Source of the DNA: Blautia sp.
GTDB lineage: Bacteria; Bacillota; Clostridia; Lachnospirales; Lachnospiraceae
NCBI GenBank assembly: GCA_022769545.1
Contig: JALEJS010000013.1
Span: 62,001-126,000, forward strand
DNA: 64,000 nucleotides
Direction: 5' to 3'
The position numbers and the translations under genes are program-made. A model generated the notes under the pieces. It did no database searches and had not been told where the DNA came from. It saw only the letters and a list, made by a program, of their open reading frames with translations. Below, one piece after another: positions 1-9,057 of this stretch (within the stretch, counting starts at the first letter, position 1; each line of letters opens with the position of its first letter).

Positions 1-47
1 GGGAAGAATCCGAACAGCTGCTCTACACAATTGCAGAAATGTGCTGA
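1..47 (+). CDS. C-terminal end of an unidentified gene (partial)
   Basis: An open frame entering from the left edge ends in EESEQLLYTIAEMC and a TGA stop at 45-47. It is followed 27 bp later by a rightward terminator hairpin, which supports a real gene end. Only about 14 codons are visible, so no function can be assigned. Confidence 0.5.
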   Translation, partial: EESEQLLYTIAEMC

Positions 48-74
48 GCATTCTGATCGGTGTGACATTCAAAA

Positions 75-116
75 GGGAGCTATGGCTTTGTGTAAGCCAT
101 AACTCCCTCTTTTTTT
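75..116 (+). terminator. Rho-independent terminator
   Basis: A stem of about 14 bp (GGGAGcTATGGCTT paired with AAGCCATAaCTCCC, loop TGTGT) is followed by a run of seven T. It ends the rightward gene at the window edge. On the other strand the hairpin is followed by TTTT, so it may also stop leftward transcription leaving xerD, whose stop codon is 11 bp away. Confidence 0.85.
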
Positions 117-126
117 CACGAATGTT

Positions 127-1011
127 TCAATGTCGGGGATGCGCCCTCATATATACATCTCTCATTTTATTCATATTAAAATTCAGATATACCTGCGTGG
201 TGGAGATGTCGGAATGTCCCAGCATTTCCTGCACACTTCTCACATCCGCCCCGTTTTGAAGCATGTGCACCGCAAAAGAATGACGCAGTGTATGTGGTGT
301 GATATCCTTTCGGATCCCTGCCTCATCCGCATATCCTTTCAGCACCTTCCAGAACCCCTGACGGCTCATGGGCTTTCCGCTGCAGTTCGTAAACAGTGCC
401 GTCTCCGCTTCACTTTTTGCAAAAGCGGCCCGTGCCTCAAAGACATACTGGGTCAACGCCTTCCGGCTCACATTCCCAATGGGGATAACCCGCTCTTTTC
501 CGCTTTCATGACAGGTAACATACCCCAGCTTCAGATTGACATCCCTGATCTCCAGATGGATCAGCTCGCTCACCCGCATGCCGGTCGCATACAAAAGCTC
601 CAGCATTGCCGTATCGCGGATTCCTTTGGGTGTATTCTGATTTGGCTGACGCAAGAGTGCATCTACCTCATCCACTGACAATATCTCCGGAGGTCTTTTC
701 TCAACCCTGGGCGATTTCAGTTCTTCTGACGGATCCGATTTAATCTTTCCCATACGGAACAGATAACGGAAAAATGCCCTCATGGATGCCACACTCCTGC
801 TGACACTGGATGACGCGAAGTGTCTGTCCTGCATTTCCTGAATATATGCCTGCAGATCCGAATCCAGTACCTCCCCCACTTCCCGGATTCCTCTCTCTCT
901 CAGAAACAGAATGATTTTTTTCAGGTCCCTCTCGTACGACACTTCCGTATTTTTTGATGTTTTCTTCGTATTATGAAGATATGATATAAATTCCCGAACT
1001 TCTCTTTCCAT
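127..1011 (-). CDS. xerD: Tyrosine recombinase XerD
   Basis: This 294-residue site-specific tyrosine recombinase is of the XerC/XerD type that resolves chromosome dimers at dif near the division septum. The N-terminal SAM-like core-binding domain covers about residues 1-90. The catalytic domain carries the expected R146 (ATGMRVSEL), K172, the H240-T-L-R243-H box, H266 (GHSDISTT) and nucleophile Y275. Length is normal for XerD. It lies downstream of spoIIM on the same strand, an arrangement typical of endospore formers, which supports XerD rather than a phage integrase. No att-like repeats or phage genes are nearby. Confidence 0.9.
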   Translation of the reverse strand: MEREVREFISYLHNTKKTSKNTEVSYERDLKKIILFLRERGIREVGEVLDSDLQAYIQEMQDRHFASSSVSRSVASMRAFFRYLFRMGKIKSDPSEELKSPRVEKRPPEILSVDEVDALLRQPNQNTPKGIRDTAMLELLYATGMRVSELIHLEIRDVNLKLGYVTCHESGKERVIPIGNVSRKALTQYVFEARAAFAKSEAETALFTNCSGKPMSRQGFWKVLKGYADEAGIRKDITPHTLRHSFAVHMLQNGADVRSVQEMLGHSDISTTQVYLNFNMNKMRDVYMRAHPRH

Positions 1012-1210
1012 TACTCTTACTTCCGCTTTTCTGTAGATTGTAAAAGTATTTTATCCTTCAAAAACGTATTGTTATTATACTTTGAATTTTACATAAAATC
1101 AAATACTTTTTTCGCGAAAAATCCTTTAAAATCAAGGGTTTTCGGCATCCAACCACCAAATGTCGCATCCGTGTGCGCAGTCCGGCACCACATCTTGTAA
1201 AAAATTTTTT

Positions 1211-1813
1211 TCAAAATAATTTCAGCACTTCCGTCATTTTTTCCACAAGCATCGGATTTACATAACATTCCAGAAGAATGCCCAAAAAATACGCCAGACT
1301 CAGAACTGCTGTCCTTAAGCAGTATTCTCTGAACCTTACGGAAAGCATCCCGTCCTTTACCCAGATTTCCCTGGACTTCCGGTAAATTTCTTCCATGATC
1401 ATCAGCCATACCGGCACATAGACCAGATACTGCGGCATCAGAAACCCAAGGCCAACCAGTCCGCCTGTCAGACCAAACTGCAGGACGGAAACGCTCAGGA
1501 CAGCGCCTGTCTGCAGCCCTGATATGCAGCTGGAAACCACAGAAAGCGGTACCCCGAATATAGAAAAGCCGCACAGCACACACAGCACCAGATAGCTTCC
1601 GCGCACTTTGAGAATTTCAAGCAGATATTCCTTTCCGGATATTCCGGTATCCATAAATGTTGTCAGAAAATACAGCGACGCAGCTGCCTCCTGACCGGTT
1701 TTTGTTTTCCACAGAACATTCGGTAATATGGTTCCCAGAAGAAATCCGATCAGAAAGAAAAGGATCATGACCGAATTCTGCTCTCTGTTTTCCCGCCTCT
1801 TAAGTCTCCCCAT
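1211..1813 (-). CDS. spoIIM: Stage II sporulation protein M
   Basis: This 200-residue protein has several hydrophobic segments (about residues 15-33, 72-95, 100-140 and 165-185) and matches the SpoIIM/DUF95 integral membrane family. In Bacillus, SpoIIM forms the DMP complex with SpoIID and SpoIIP, which remodels septal peptidoglycan and drives forespore engulfment. The start is the ATG after GGTGAGGTT. The gene lies upstream of xerD in the same direction, a conserved clostridial pairing. Length agrees with the family (about 200-215 residues). Confidence 0.88.
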   Translation of the reverse strand: MGRLKRRENREQNSVMILFFLIGFLLGTILPNVLWKTKTGQEAAASLYFLTTFMDTGISGKEYLLEILKVRGSYLVLCVLCGFSIFGVPLSVVSSCISGLQTGAVLSVSVLQFGLTGGLVGLGFLMPQYLVYVPVWLMIMEEIYRKSREIWVKDGMLSVRFREYCLRTAVLSLAYFLGILLECYVNPMLVEKMTEVLKLF

Positions 1814-1858
1814 AACCTCACCCCGTACATCTTACGTCTCCCAGTAATGGATTAGACC

Positions 1859-1917
1859 AAAAAAAGAGAGAGCCTCGCTTCACAAACTGACGAATCAGTT
1901 TGTTTGCGAAACTCCCT
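1859..1917 (-). terminator. Rho-independent terminator after rny
   Basis: On the minus strand a long interrupted hairpin, with the perfect inner stem ACAAACTGA/TCAGTTTGT closed by a four-base loop, is followed by seven T. It sits 30 bp beyond the stop of the RNase Y gene and separates it from spoIIM. Confidence 0.85.
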
Positions 1918-1948
1918 TTTATGTTTCTTATGAACTCTTCTGCCAAGT

Positions 1949-3508
1949 CTATTTCGCGTAATCCACAGCTCTGCTTTCGCGAATGACATTGACCTTGATC
2001 TGACCAGGATATTCCAGCTCTGCCTCGATCTGCTTTGCGATATCTCTTGCAAGCAATACCATATCTGCATCCGTAACATGCTCCGGAACAACCATAACGC
2101 GAACTTCTCTTCCTGCCTGAATGGCAAAAGATTTATCTACGCCCTTGAACTCGTTGGTGATGTCTTCCAGCTGTTTCAAACGATTGGTATATGTCTCCAA
2201 TGTCTCTCTTCTGGCGCCCGGACGTGCTGCAGAAATCGCATCCGCAGCCTGAACAATACATGCGATCAGAGATTCCGGTTCCACATCGCCGTGATGAGAT
2301 GCCACAGCATTGATCACAACCGGCGATTCTTTGTATTTCTTACAGAGATCAACACCAATCTGGATATGAGAACCTTCTACTTCGTGGTCAATAGACTTTC
2401 CAATATCATGGAGTAATCCCGCACGCTTTGCCAGACGAACATCCACACCGACTTCACCTGCCAGCATGCCCGACAGCTGTGCAACCTCGATGGAATGCTT
2501 TAATGCATTCTGTCCATAGCTCGAACGGAATTTCATGCGTCCCAGCAGCTTCAGAAGTTCCGGATGAATGCCATGCACGCCCACATCCATAGCAGCATTT
2601 TCGCCTTCTTCGCGAATCTGCGCCTCGACTTCTTTCTGTGCCTTCTCCACCATCTCTTCGATTCTTGCCGGATGAATACGGCCATCCACAATCAGTTTTT
2701 CCAATGCCACACGTGCAATTTCTCTTCGGATCGGATCAAAAGCAGATAAGACAACTGCCTCCGGAGTATCATCGATAATCAGATCCACTCCTGTCATTGT
2801 CTCAAGAGTACGGATATTGCGGCCTTCACGACCGATAATACGACCCTTCATCTCATCGCTTGGAAGCTGAACAACGGAAATCGTCGTTTCGGACACATGA
2901 TCCACAGCACATTTCTGAATGGCATTTACCACATATTCCTTCGCTTTCTTTCCGGCTTCTTCCTTTGCCCTGCCTTCCAGTTCCTTGTAGAGCTTTGCAA
3001 CATCAACCTTTACATCGTCCTCTACTGACCTGAGCAATTCTTCTTTTGCCTGTTCGGAGGTAAGACCGGAAACACGTTCCAGTTCCTGTACTCCCTTCAG
3101 TTCGAGTTCTTCCACTCTCTTTTCTTTCTTCTGCAATTCAGCAATTCTCGCTGCGCATTCTGCCTCTCGCTTCTCAACTGCATCCGCCTTTTTGTCTACG
3201 GATTCCTCCTTCGCCAAAACACGTTTTTCGTATTTCTGCAGTTCATTTCTACGTTCCTTGGTTTCCTTCTCCAGTTCATTTTTTGTGCGGAGAGATTCTT
3301 CCTTCACTTCCAATAAAGCTTCTCTTTTTTTCGTTTCTGATGTCTTCAGAGCTTCATCTATGATGCTTCTTGCTTTATCTTCCGCTGTCCCGATAATTTC
3401 CGCGTCCTTTTTGACTTTGTTATTGACAGCGACTTTGCAAGTAACAGGAACCGCAATAAGCAGCGCGACTACCGCAGCGACAATTGCAACAATTATTGTG
3501 CCTGCCAC
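1949..3508 (-). CDS. rny: Ribonuclease Y
   Basis: RNase Y is a membrane-anchored endoribonuclease that initiates mRNA decay in Firmicutes. The 519-residue protein has an N-terminal transmembrane helix (about 3-28), a long charged coiled coil (about 30-180), a KH domain with the [10 protein letters not shown] loop at 222-231, and a metal-dependent HD domain with H367-D368 in [12 protein letters not shown] plus ASHHGD near 403-408. Length is the family norm. Translation starts at GTG, preceded by AAGGAGG. A strong sigma-A promoter lies about 50 bp upstream, so the gene is probably transcribed separately from recA-recX. Confidence 0.96.
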   Translation of the reverse strand: MAGTIIVAIVAAVVALLIAVPVTCKVAVNNKVKKDAEIIGTAEDKARSIIDEALKTSETKKREALLEVKEESLRTKNELEKETKERRNELQKYEKRVLAKEESVDKKADAVEKREAECAARIAELQKKEKRVEELELKGVQELERVSGLTSEQAKEELLRSVEDDVKVDVAKLYKELEGRAKEEAGKKAKEYVVNAIQKCAVDHVSETTISVVQLPSDEMKGRIIGREGRNIRTLETMTGVDLIIDDTPEAVVLSAFDPIRREIARVALEKLIVDGRIHPARIEEMVEKAQKEVEAQIREEGENAAMDVGVHGIHPELLKLLGRMKFRSSYGQNALKHSIEVAQLSGMLAGEVGVDVRLAKRAGLLHDIGKSIDHEVEGSHIQIGVDLCKKYKESPVVINAVASHHGDVEPESLIACIVQAADAISAARPGARRETLETYTNRLKQLEDITNEFKGVDKSFAIQAGREVRVMVVPEHVTDADMVLLARDIAKQIEAELEYPGQIKVNVIRESRAVDYAK

Positions 3509-3555
3509 AGGAGCACCTCCTTATTTTGTTTTCATTGTACAAATACAACACTACA

Positions 3556-3584
3556 ATTTTATCTTTTTTTTATACTTATGTCAA
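3556..3584 (-). promoter_or_regulatory. Sigma-A promoter of rny
   Basis: TTGACA (3579-3584) and TAAAAT (3556-3561), read on the minus strand, are separated by 17 bp with an A-rich spacer. The predicted start lies about 40 bp upstream of the rny GTG codon. Confidence 0.8.
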
Positions 3585-3620
3585 GATTTATATAGTATAG
3601 TTTCCTGTTTTTTTCGGCAC

Positions 3621-4097
3621 TCAGCCATACAAAGATATATCCAGTTCCTCAAGAACACTGTTTATATCATTCCACGAAAACCCTCTCCGCACAAGGAATC
3701 CATACAGTCTTCGCATCTCTTTCTCATCCAGGCGGGAATTTTCCGGATATTTTTTCAGAATCGTCCCCTTCAGTACAAGACGTTCATCGGGTTCCCATAA
3801 CTCCTGTGCTTCCTCCCATGCTCTGCATGCGGTCTCCCGGTCGATACCCCTTTGTCCCAGCTCTGCCATTATCTTTTTCCGGCTCTTCTGATGAATCCGT
3901 CCTGCTATGTAGGTTCGCGCATAGCGCTCATCGTCAAGATACCCGAAGCTCTCCACATATTCTATCGCATCCTCTGCCGTCTCTTCAGAAAAGCCTGCCT
4001 GACGCAATCTGTCAGACAGGCCTTTTTTCGTCCGATCCATATGTTCCAGAAGACGCAGTGCCTTCTCACGGGCTTTTTTACGTTCCTGCGGATCCAT
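3621..4097 (-). CDS. recX: Regulatory protein RecX
   Basis: RecX is a small helical protein that binds RecA filaments and modulates recombination and SOS induction. The 158-residue sequence has the tandem three-helix RecX repeats, with the family signature GYLDDERYARTYIAGRI near residues 51-68 and a second copy ending in RRGFSWNDINSVLEEL. It starts 6 bp after the recA stop and has a GAGGA ribosome binding site overlapping the recA end. It is therefore very likely co-transcribed with recA under LexA control. Confidence 0.92.
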   Translation of the reverse strand: MDPQERKKAREKALRLLEHMDRTKKGLSDRLRQAGFSEETAEDAIEYVESFGYLDDERYARTYIAGRIHQKSRKKIMAELGQRGIDRETACRAWEEAQELWEPDERLVLKGTILKKYPENSRLDEKEMRRLYGFLVRRGFSWNDINSVLEELDISLYG

Positions 4098-4103
4098 TCT
4101 GTA

Positions 4104-5132
4104 TTATTCCTCTTCTGCTGCCGCTGTTTCTTCATCCGGAAGAAGGTGATAATGAATACGAACCTTCTTCTCAATTTCATCACAGATTTCCGGATGCTCT
4201 TTCAGGAACGTCTTCGCATTTTCACGACCCTGTCCGATCTTATCTCCCTCATATGCATACCATGCGCCGCTCTTATTGACAATATTATTTTCCGCTGCCA
4301 GATCCAGGATGTCTCCTTCCTTTGAGATACCGGTTCCGAACATAATGTCAAATTCTGCCTGTTTAAACGGCGGTGCCACTTTGTTCTTTACCACCTTGAT
4401 TCGCGTATGGTTTCCAACCATTTCACCACCCTGCTTCAGGGTTTCCACGCGGCGGACATCCAGACGAACGGAAGAATAGAATTTCAGCGCACGTCCTCCG
4501 GTCGTTGTCTCCGGATTTCCAAACATGACTCCCACTTTTTCACGAAGCTGGTTGATAAAGATTACCACACAGTTGGATTTGCTGATCACTGCAGTGAGCT
4601 TTCTCAATGCCTGAGACATAAGGCGGGCCTGAAGTCCCACATGACTGTCTCCCATGTCACCGTCAATCTCCGCCTTCGGCACCAGTGCCGCAACAGAGTC
4701 CACGATGACAATGTCAACTGCCCCGGAGCGCACCATCGTCTCAGTAATCTCCAGAGCCTGCTCACCGTTATCCGGCTGTGAGATATACAGATTATCAATA
4801 TCCACACCGATGTTCTTCGCATATACCGGATCCAGCGCATGCTCCGCATCAATAAACCCGGCGATACCGCCTCTCTTCTGCACTTCTGCAACAATATGTA
4901 ACGCAACGGTCGTTTTACCGCTGGATTCCGGCCCGAATATTTCGACAATTCGTCCTTTTGGCACTCCGCCCACACCCAGCGCAATGTCAAGACTTAAAGA
5001 TCCGGTAGGAACTGCCTCCACCTGCATATTTGCTCCGGATTCTCCCAGTTTCATCACAGAGCCTTTTCCGTACTGTTTCTCAATATGTCCAAGGGCTGCC
5101 TCCAGCGCCTTCTGTTTTTCAGAACTGATCAT
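4104..5132 (-). CDS. recA: Recombinase RecA
   Basis: RecA forms filaments on single-stranded DNA, catalyses strand exchange and triggers LexA self-cleavage. The 342-residue protein shows the Walker A box GPESSGKT at 67-74, the Walker B region [12 protein letters not shown], the L2 loop around [20 protein letters not shown], and an acidic C-terminus ([10 protein letters not shown]). Length is standard. A sigma-A promoter overlain by a perfect LexA box lies upstream and recX follows immediately, so this is the housekeeping SOS-inducible recA. Confidence 0.98.
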   Translation of the reverse strand: MISSEKQKALEAALGHIEKQYGKGSVMKLGESGANMQVEAVPTGSLSLDIALGVGGVPKGRIVEIFGPESSGKTTVALHIVAEVQKRGGIAGFIDAEHALDPVYAKNIGVDIDNLYISQPDNGEQALEITETMVRSGAVDIVIVDSVAALVPKAEIDGDMGDSHVGLQARLMSQALRKLTAVISKSNCVVIFINQLREKVGVMFGNPETTTGGRALKFYSSVRLDVRRVETLKQGGEMVGNHTRIKVVKNKVAPPFKQAEFDIMFGTGISKEGDILDLAAENNIVNKSGAWYAYEGDKIGQGRENAKTFLKEHPEICDEIEKKVRIHYHLLPDEETAAAEEE

Positions 5133-5169
5133 TCCAATATTCTCCTTAACATTTATTCTGCTTTCATTT

Positions 5170-5183
5170 CGAACCTATGTTCG
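5170..5183. promoter_or_regulatory. LexA (SOS) box of recA
   Basis: CGAACCTATGTTCG is a perfect match to the Gram-positive LexA operator CGAACNNNNGTTCG. It lies 14 bp downstream of the recA -10 box, covering the start of the transcript, where bound LexA would block RNA polymerase. Confidence 0.93.
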
Positions 5184-5197
5184 TGTTTTCTGTATTC

Positions 5198-5226
5198 ATA
5201 GTATTATAAATTCTGTCGTATGTCAA
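5198..5226 (-). promoter_or_regulatory. Sigma-A promoter of recA
   Basis: On the minus strand TTGACA (5221-5226) is followed by a 17-bp spacer and TACTAT (5198-5203). Both spacing and boxes are near consensus, and the LexA operator sits just downstream. Confidence 0.85.
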
Positions 5227-5272
5227 GAAATTTATATATTTTTTTGTCCGCATGTCTCTTGACTCATGCTAT

Positions 5273-5305
5273 TACAAAACAAAGCGGCTTCTGATCAAAG
5301 CCGCC
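5273..5305 (-). terminator. Rho-independent terminator after the CotF-like genes
   Basis: On the minus strand GCGGCTT and AAGCCGC form a 7-bp stem around a TGATCAG loop, followed by TTTGTTTTGT. It lies about 35 bp beyond the stop of the downstream CotF-like gene and isolates it from the recA promoter. Confidence 0.75.
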
Positions 5306-5338
5306 TTGTATATTCAACCCGAATACAATTTTTGTGCA

Positions 5339-5587
5339 TCATCCCTGGCTGAGGATACTCTTCACATGGGCAACTTCTTCCTGCGTTGCCTTTGCCGCCG
5401 GCACATAATAGCCTTTCTCCCTGGCAATTCTGTAAATCTCCTCCTGGGACATTTCGCACTGATTACGCATCTGTTTTAAAGTGGATTTCAGCTGGGGGTT
5501 CTCTGTCTGCGAGATCATCTCCCCAAAACGTACCAGTTCCCCGTTAATGGAAACAAGTGTATCTGATACCATCGTTTTCTCATTCAT
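5339..5587 (-). CDS. CotF-like spore coat protein
   Basis: This 82-residue protein resembles the small CotF-family spore coat proteins of Clostridia. It has two amphipathic helices and a C-terminal segment (REKGYYVPAAKATQEEVAHVKSILSQG region) typical of the family's conserved end. The start is the ATG at 5587, after GGAGGTGTCGGAT; a GTG three codons earlier overlaps the ribosome binding site. It is directly downstream of a sister gene (12-bp gap), so the two probably form a bicistronic sporulation unit. The family is recognised by similarity; function beyond coat association is unknown. Confidence 0.7.
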   Translation of the reverse strand: MNEKTMVSDTLVSINGELVRFGEMISQTENPQLKSTLKQMRNQCEMSQEEIYRIAREKGYYVPAAKATQEEVAHVKSILSQG

Positions 5588-5599
5588 ATCCGACACCTC

Positions 5600-5785
5600 C
5601 TACTGCAAAAACTGCATCAGCTGCTGTTTGCTCTGCATCGCAGACTGTGATGACTTCTGGAAAAACTGTTTTACTTCCGCATCCTGTGCCTGCTGTGCAT
5701 ACGCATCCATCTTGCAGTGTGTCGTGTCAAAGCCGCCGATGAGATGGCGAAGATTCTGTAAATCCAATTCCGAAATTTCTGTCAT
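5600..5785 (-). CDS. Small CotF-like spore protein
   Basis: This 61-residue helical protein (MTEISELDLQNLRHLIGG start) is rich in Gln and Ser and resembles the N-terminal helix region of CotF-type coat proteins. The ATG at 5785 is preceded by a perfect AAGGAGG at good spacing, which decides this start over a longer frame opening inside the end of glgA. It sits between glgA and the 82-residue CotF-like gene, and the two small genes together may correspond to the two helices of a typical CotF hairpin. Confidence 0.65.
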   Translation of the reverse strand: MTEISELDLQNLRHLIGGFDTTHCKMDAYAQQAQDAEVKQFFQKSSQSAMQSKQQLMQFLQ

Positions 5786-5840
5786 GATACTACCTCCTTG
5801 ATCATATTCACAGTAGATAGTATCCCGGAAATTTCCCGGA

Positions 5841-7286
5841 TTATTCACCGATCAGCCAATTGTACATTTCTTCGTACTGACGGGCAGAATTACTCCATGA
5901 GAAATCTGCACGCATCGCACGTTCCACCATTTTGTTCCAGTCGCGTTTTTTATCGTAATAGATACGCTCCGCATTGCGGATCGTGTTGAGCATTTCATGT
6001 GCATTGTAATTGCGGAAAGAAAATCCTGTTCCGGTTCCTTCATATTCGTTAAACGGCTCAACGGTATCCTTCAGTCCGCCGGTTTCACGGACGATCGGAA
6101 GTGTTCCGTAGCGAAGGCTCATCAGCTGGCTCAGTCCGCACGGTTCAAATAAGGAAGGCATCAGGAATGCATCCGCCGATGCATAAATCCGGTGAGAAAG
6201 CGGCTCGTCATAATAGATCTGTGCCGAAACCTTTCCACGATATTTCCAGTCAAAATGGCGGAACATGTTTTCATACTGCTGCTCACCGGTTCCCAGCACA
6301 ACGATCTGAATCGCATCCTGGCACAGTTCATCCATCACATAGGCGATCAGGTCAAAGCCCTTCTGGTCAGTCAGACGTGACACAATTCCGATCATCATCG
6401 CCTTCGGATCCTCGTCCAGTCCCAGATCCTTCTGGAGCTGAATCTTGTTTTTCACCTTTTCCTTGCGGAAGTTTTCCGCATTGTAGTTTCTGGTGATCTT
6501 CGGATCGGTCTCCGGATTGAAATCCTGATAATCAATTCCGTTCACAATACCGCGCAGACTGTTGCTCCTTGCATTCAGCAGGCCATCCAGACGCTCTCCG
6601 TAAAACGGTGTCTTGATCTCTTCCGCATAGGTATTGCTTACTGTCGTAATGGCATCTGCAAAAACAAGACCGCCCTTCAGGAAGTTTCCGTCTTTGTATG
6701 CTTCCAGCTTGTCCGGTGTGAAATAATAGTCTGAAAGACCGGTGATTTCCTGAACAGTCCGGACATCATAAACACCCTGGAATTTCAGATTGTGAATAGT
6801 AAAAACGGTCTTAATATTCCAGAAGAAGCTGTTCTGCTGGAAAGAGTCATGCAGATATACCGGCACAAGGCCTGTCTGCCAGTCGTGACAGTGAATGATA
6901 TCCGGGCGGAAGCCGATCACCGGGAGAACCGAGAGCACTGCCTTGGAGAAAAATGCAAATTTTTCAAGATCCCACGGTGCGCTGTCATACGGTTTCGGAC
7001 CACTGAAATAATACTCATTGTCAATAAAATAGAACTGAATCCCATCATACTGCATCTGAAGAATGCCCACATAGCAGTTCTTATATCCCAGATCCATATA
7101 AAAATGTGTCACATATTCCATTTTGTCTTTCCATTCCTGCTTCATGCAGGCATATTTCGGCAAAATGACGCGAATATCAAAATATCGTTTATCGAAACAT
7201 TTCGGCAGAGAACCTGCTACATCGGCAAGTCCTCCGGTCTTTATAAATGGTACCGCTTCTGATGTTGCAAATAAAATATTTTTCAT
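5841..7286 (-). CDS. glgA: Glycogen synthase GlgA
   Basis: GlgA (GT5, GT-B fold) transfers glucose from ADP-glucose to the non-reducing end of alpha-1,4-glucan to build glycogen. The 481-residue protein starts MKNILFATSEAVPF. It has the ADP-glucose-binding KTGGLADV motif near residue 16, the catalytic region HCHDWQTGLVP, and the C-terminal PSLFEPCGLSQL donor-site motif with ETGGLKDTV. The ATG at 7286 follows AAGGAGGGGC; an upstream in-frame ATG lacks a site. No other glycogen genes are adjacent. Many spore-forming Clostridia accumulate granulose early in sporulation, which fits the position next to spo0A. Confidence 0.95.
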   Translation of the reverse strand: MKNILFATSEAVPFIKTGGLADVAGSLPKCFDKRYFDIRVILPKYACMKQEWKDKMEYVTHFYMDLGYKNCYVGILQMQYDGIQFYFIDNEYYFSGPKPYDSAPWDLEKFAFFSKAVLSVLPVIGFRPDIIHCHDWQTGLVPVYLHDSFQQNSFFWNIKTVFTIHNLKFQGVYDVRTVQEITGLSDYYFTPDKLEAYKDGNFLKGGLVFADAITTVSNTYAEEIKTPFYGERLDGLLNARSNSLRGIVNGIDYQDFNPETDPKITRNYNAENFRKEKVKNKIQLQKDLGLDEDPKAMMIGIVSRLTDQKGFDLIAYVMDELCQDAIQIVVLGTGEQQYENMFRHFDWKYRGKVSAQIYYDEPLSHRIYASADAFLMPSLFEPCGLSQLMSLRYGTLPIVRETGGLKDTVEPFNEYEGTGTGFSFRNYNAHEMLNTIRNAERIYYDKKRDWNKMVERAMRADFSWSNSARQYEEMYNWLIGE

Positions 7287-7365
7287 CCGTGTTGCCCCTC
7301 CTTGGTAGTTCTTCTGCACACCCCCGTGCATATTTCATAATACAATATTATACTCTAAAAGGAAC

Positions 7366-8169
7366 TTATTGGAAAGAGCGTTTTTTATATTCCAGGCGTA
7401 TTTTATCTGCAATCAGAGCGATGAATTCCGAGTTCGTCGGCTTCCCTTTTCCATTGTTTACCGTGTAGCCAAACAGTTCATCAATGGTGTCCATCTTTCC
7501 CCGGCTCCACGCCACTTCAATGGCATGGCGGATCGCACGCTCTACACGGCTCGGTGTCGTCTGATGTTTTTTTGCAATGGTCGGATACAGAATTTTCGTT
7601 ATGGAATTCAGCATTTCCGTGTCATTTACCGACAGGATAATCGCATCTCTCAGATACTGATATCCTTTGATGTGTGCCGGGACGCCGATCTCATGAATGA
7701 TATTTGTCACATCGCCCTCCAGATCATATTCCTGCGGCATCCTCTCCTCCTGCAGATCCTGTCGGCTGATTTCTCTGTTCTTGCGCTCTGCAAATCTGCG
7801 GGTATGTTTGATTCGGTTTAGCAGCACTCTGTTATCAACGGGCTTGAGCATGTAATATTCGGCCCCCAGATTAAAGGCATCTTCTGTAATCCTGTCCTGA
7901 CCCACCGCAGAAACTACGATAAATGCAGGTTTTTTCTTTCCTGTATTGTTATTGTGAAACCGTTCCATCACAGACAATCCATCGATTTTCGGCATTATAA
8001 TATCCAGAACTACCACATCCGGCTCCTTCTCGCTGATGATGCTGCAGATCTCTTCACCGTTGTGTGCCTTTCCCACCAGCTTCAGATCCTGATCCTGTTC
8101 AATCATCTGACCAAGAACCTCGATCATTTTTTCATTGTCGTCTGCTATCGCCACATTTAACTTTTCCAT
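7366..8169 (-). CDS. spo0A: Sporulation master regulator Spo0A
   Basis: Spo0A is the phosphorelay response regulator that commits the cell to sporulation. The 267-residue protein has an N-terminal receiver domain with acidic pocket D10-D11, phosphoacceptor D56 (VVVLDIIMP) and K108 region (YYMLKPVD), a linker, and a C-terminal DNA-binding domain with the invariant [20 protein letters not shown] recognition-helix region. Length matches B. subtilis Spo0A. Upstream DNA holds putative sigma-A and sigma-H promoters and a 0A-box-like TGACGAA. Unusually, spoIVB is not immediately upstream but about 4 kb away. Confidence 0.98.
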   Translation of the reverse strand: MEKLNVAIADDNEKMIEVLGQMIEQDQDLKLVGKAHNGEEICSIISEKEPDVVVLDIIMPKIDGLSVMERFHNNNTGKKKPAFIVVSAVGQDRITEDAFNLGAEYYMLKPVDNRVLLNRIKHTRRFAERKNREISRQDLQEERMPQEYDLEGDVTNIIHEIGVPAHIKGYQYLRDAIILSVNDTEMLNSITKILYPTIAKKHQTTPSRVERAIRHAIEVAWSRGKMDTIDELFGYTVNNGKGKPTNSEFIALIADKIRLEYKKRSFQ

Positions 8170-8505
8170 GAGGCTGTTTCCTCCTAACTGCTATCGTTTC
8201 TATGACTTGTACAAAAACGGGCCCTGCATTCATTCTTGCACATCACCGTTATTATAGTGGAACGCAAATGACGAAATCAAGCCGAAACTGGCGTATTTAC
8301 TGCATTTTCGTTCACTTTTTATTGACATTATTCGGTCTGTTTTTCCCGAATCCGACACCTCTTCCCCGCAGGAAAACGAACTTTTTTCCGTGAAAATGAG
8401 GCAGCAAAAAAATCCGCCCCAACGCTGAAACAACAAAGCGAAGTAATTTCCTGTAAAGTCAGAGAAAGGACAGTCTCCCGAAAGAAACTGCCCTTCCTGT
8501 CATCT
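8170..8505 (-). promoter_or_regulatory. Intergenic control region of spo0A
   Basis: This gene-free 336-bp stretch carries two candidate minus-strand promoters. A sigma-A-type pair is TTGATT (8275-8280), 18 bp, TATAAT (8251-8256). Further upstream a sigma-H-like pair is GTCGGATTC (8348-8356), 11 bp, ACCGAATAA (8328-8336), whose -10 fits RnnGAATww fully. TGACGAA at 8269-8275 fits the 0A-box consensus TGNCGAA and abuts the sigma-A -35, suggesting autoregulation. An AGGAGG ribosome binding site lies 8 bp before the ATG. The sigma-H -35 is imperfect. Confidence 0.5.
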
Positions 8506-8913
8506 TTATTCACTTAAAATCTCGTAGGCCCTCCTGTATCGTTCCAGCAAAGCTTCCGGGCATCCATCCCGCATATTGTTTTTCAGATCCGCCAGTTTGA
8601 CCTTCCTGGCAAGCTCGCATTCTTTCAGCCTCCGGATGTAATCCATGTAAGAAACTTCACGATCTCTGGTCAGGTACAGCACTGCTTCAATAATATCCTC
8701 GCCAAACCCCGCATGTCTGAGATCCTCACTGGTCAGCGCCGTGTCCTCCAGCGTATCATGCAGCATAGCCACAATTTTTTCCTCCAGAGTATCTACCGTC
8801 ATCATGATGGAAATCGGATGCAGAATATAATTCACCTGCTGCTTGTCCACCTGACCCTTATGGTATTTCGCCGCCAAATAAATTGCTTCATCTAACTGAT
8901 CACGTAAATCCAT
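8506..8913 (-). CDS. Small HD-domain (SpoT/MESH1-like) phosphohydrolase
   Basis: This 135-residue protein is a stand-alone HD domain. Visible metal-binding motifs are AAKYHKGQ with H18, the H32 of NYILHPISI, the H-D pair in AMLHDTLEDT near residues 52-53, and VKLADLKNNM near 105-114, which match the hydrolase domain of RelA/SpoT and MESH1-type enzymes. It is therefore likely to hydrolyse a nucleotide such as (p)ppGpp, though the substrate is inferred only from family. It has no synthetase or TGS domain. It lies just upstream of spo0A in the same direction. Confidence 0.72.
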   Translation of the reverse strand: MDLRDQLDEAIYLAAKYHKGQVDKQQVNYILHPISIMMTVDTLEEKIVAMLHDTLEDTALTSEDLRHAGFGEDIIEAVLYLTRDREVSYMDYIRRLKECELARKVKLADLKNNMRDGCPEALLERYRRAYEILSE

Positions 8914-9057
8914 AATACACCCCGCTCATGTTTTTTCACAGTTTCATGGCCGTATAACGACAAAATGCAAAACAGATTATTCCATACACTCGCACTACCA
9001 TTATAATAAATCTGCACAGTTATTTCAATGGATACACGAATGTTTCAGTAACTTTTC

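Noticed and set aside
127-1011. Phage integrase at the window start
   Set aside because: Length, catalytic motifs and linkage to spoIIM fit chromosomal XerD, and no phage genes or att repeats are nearby.
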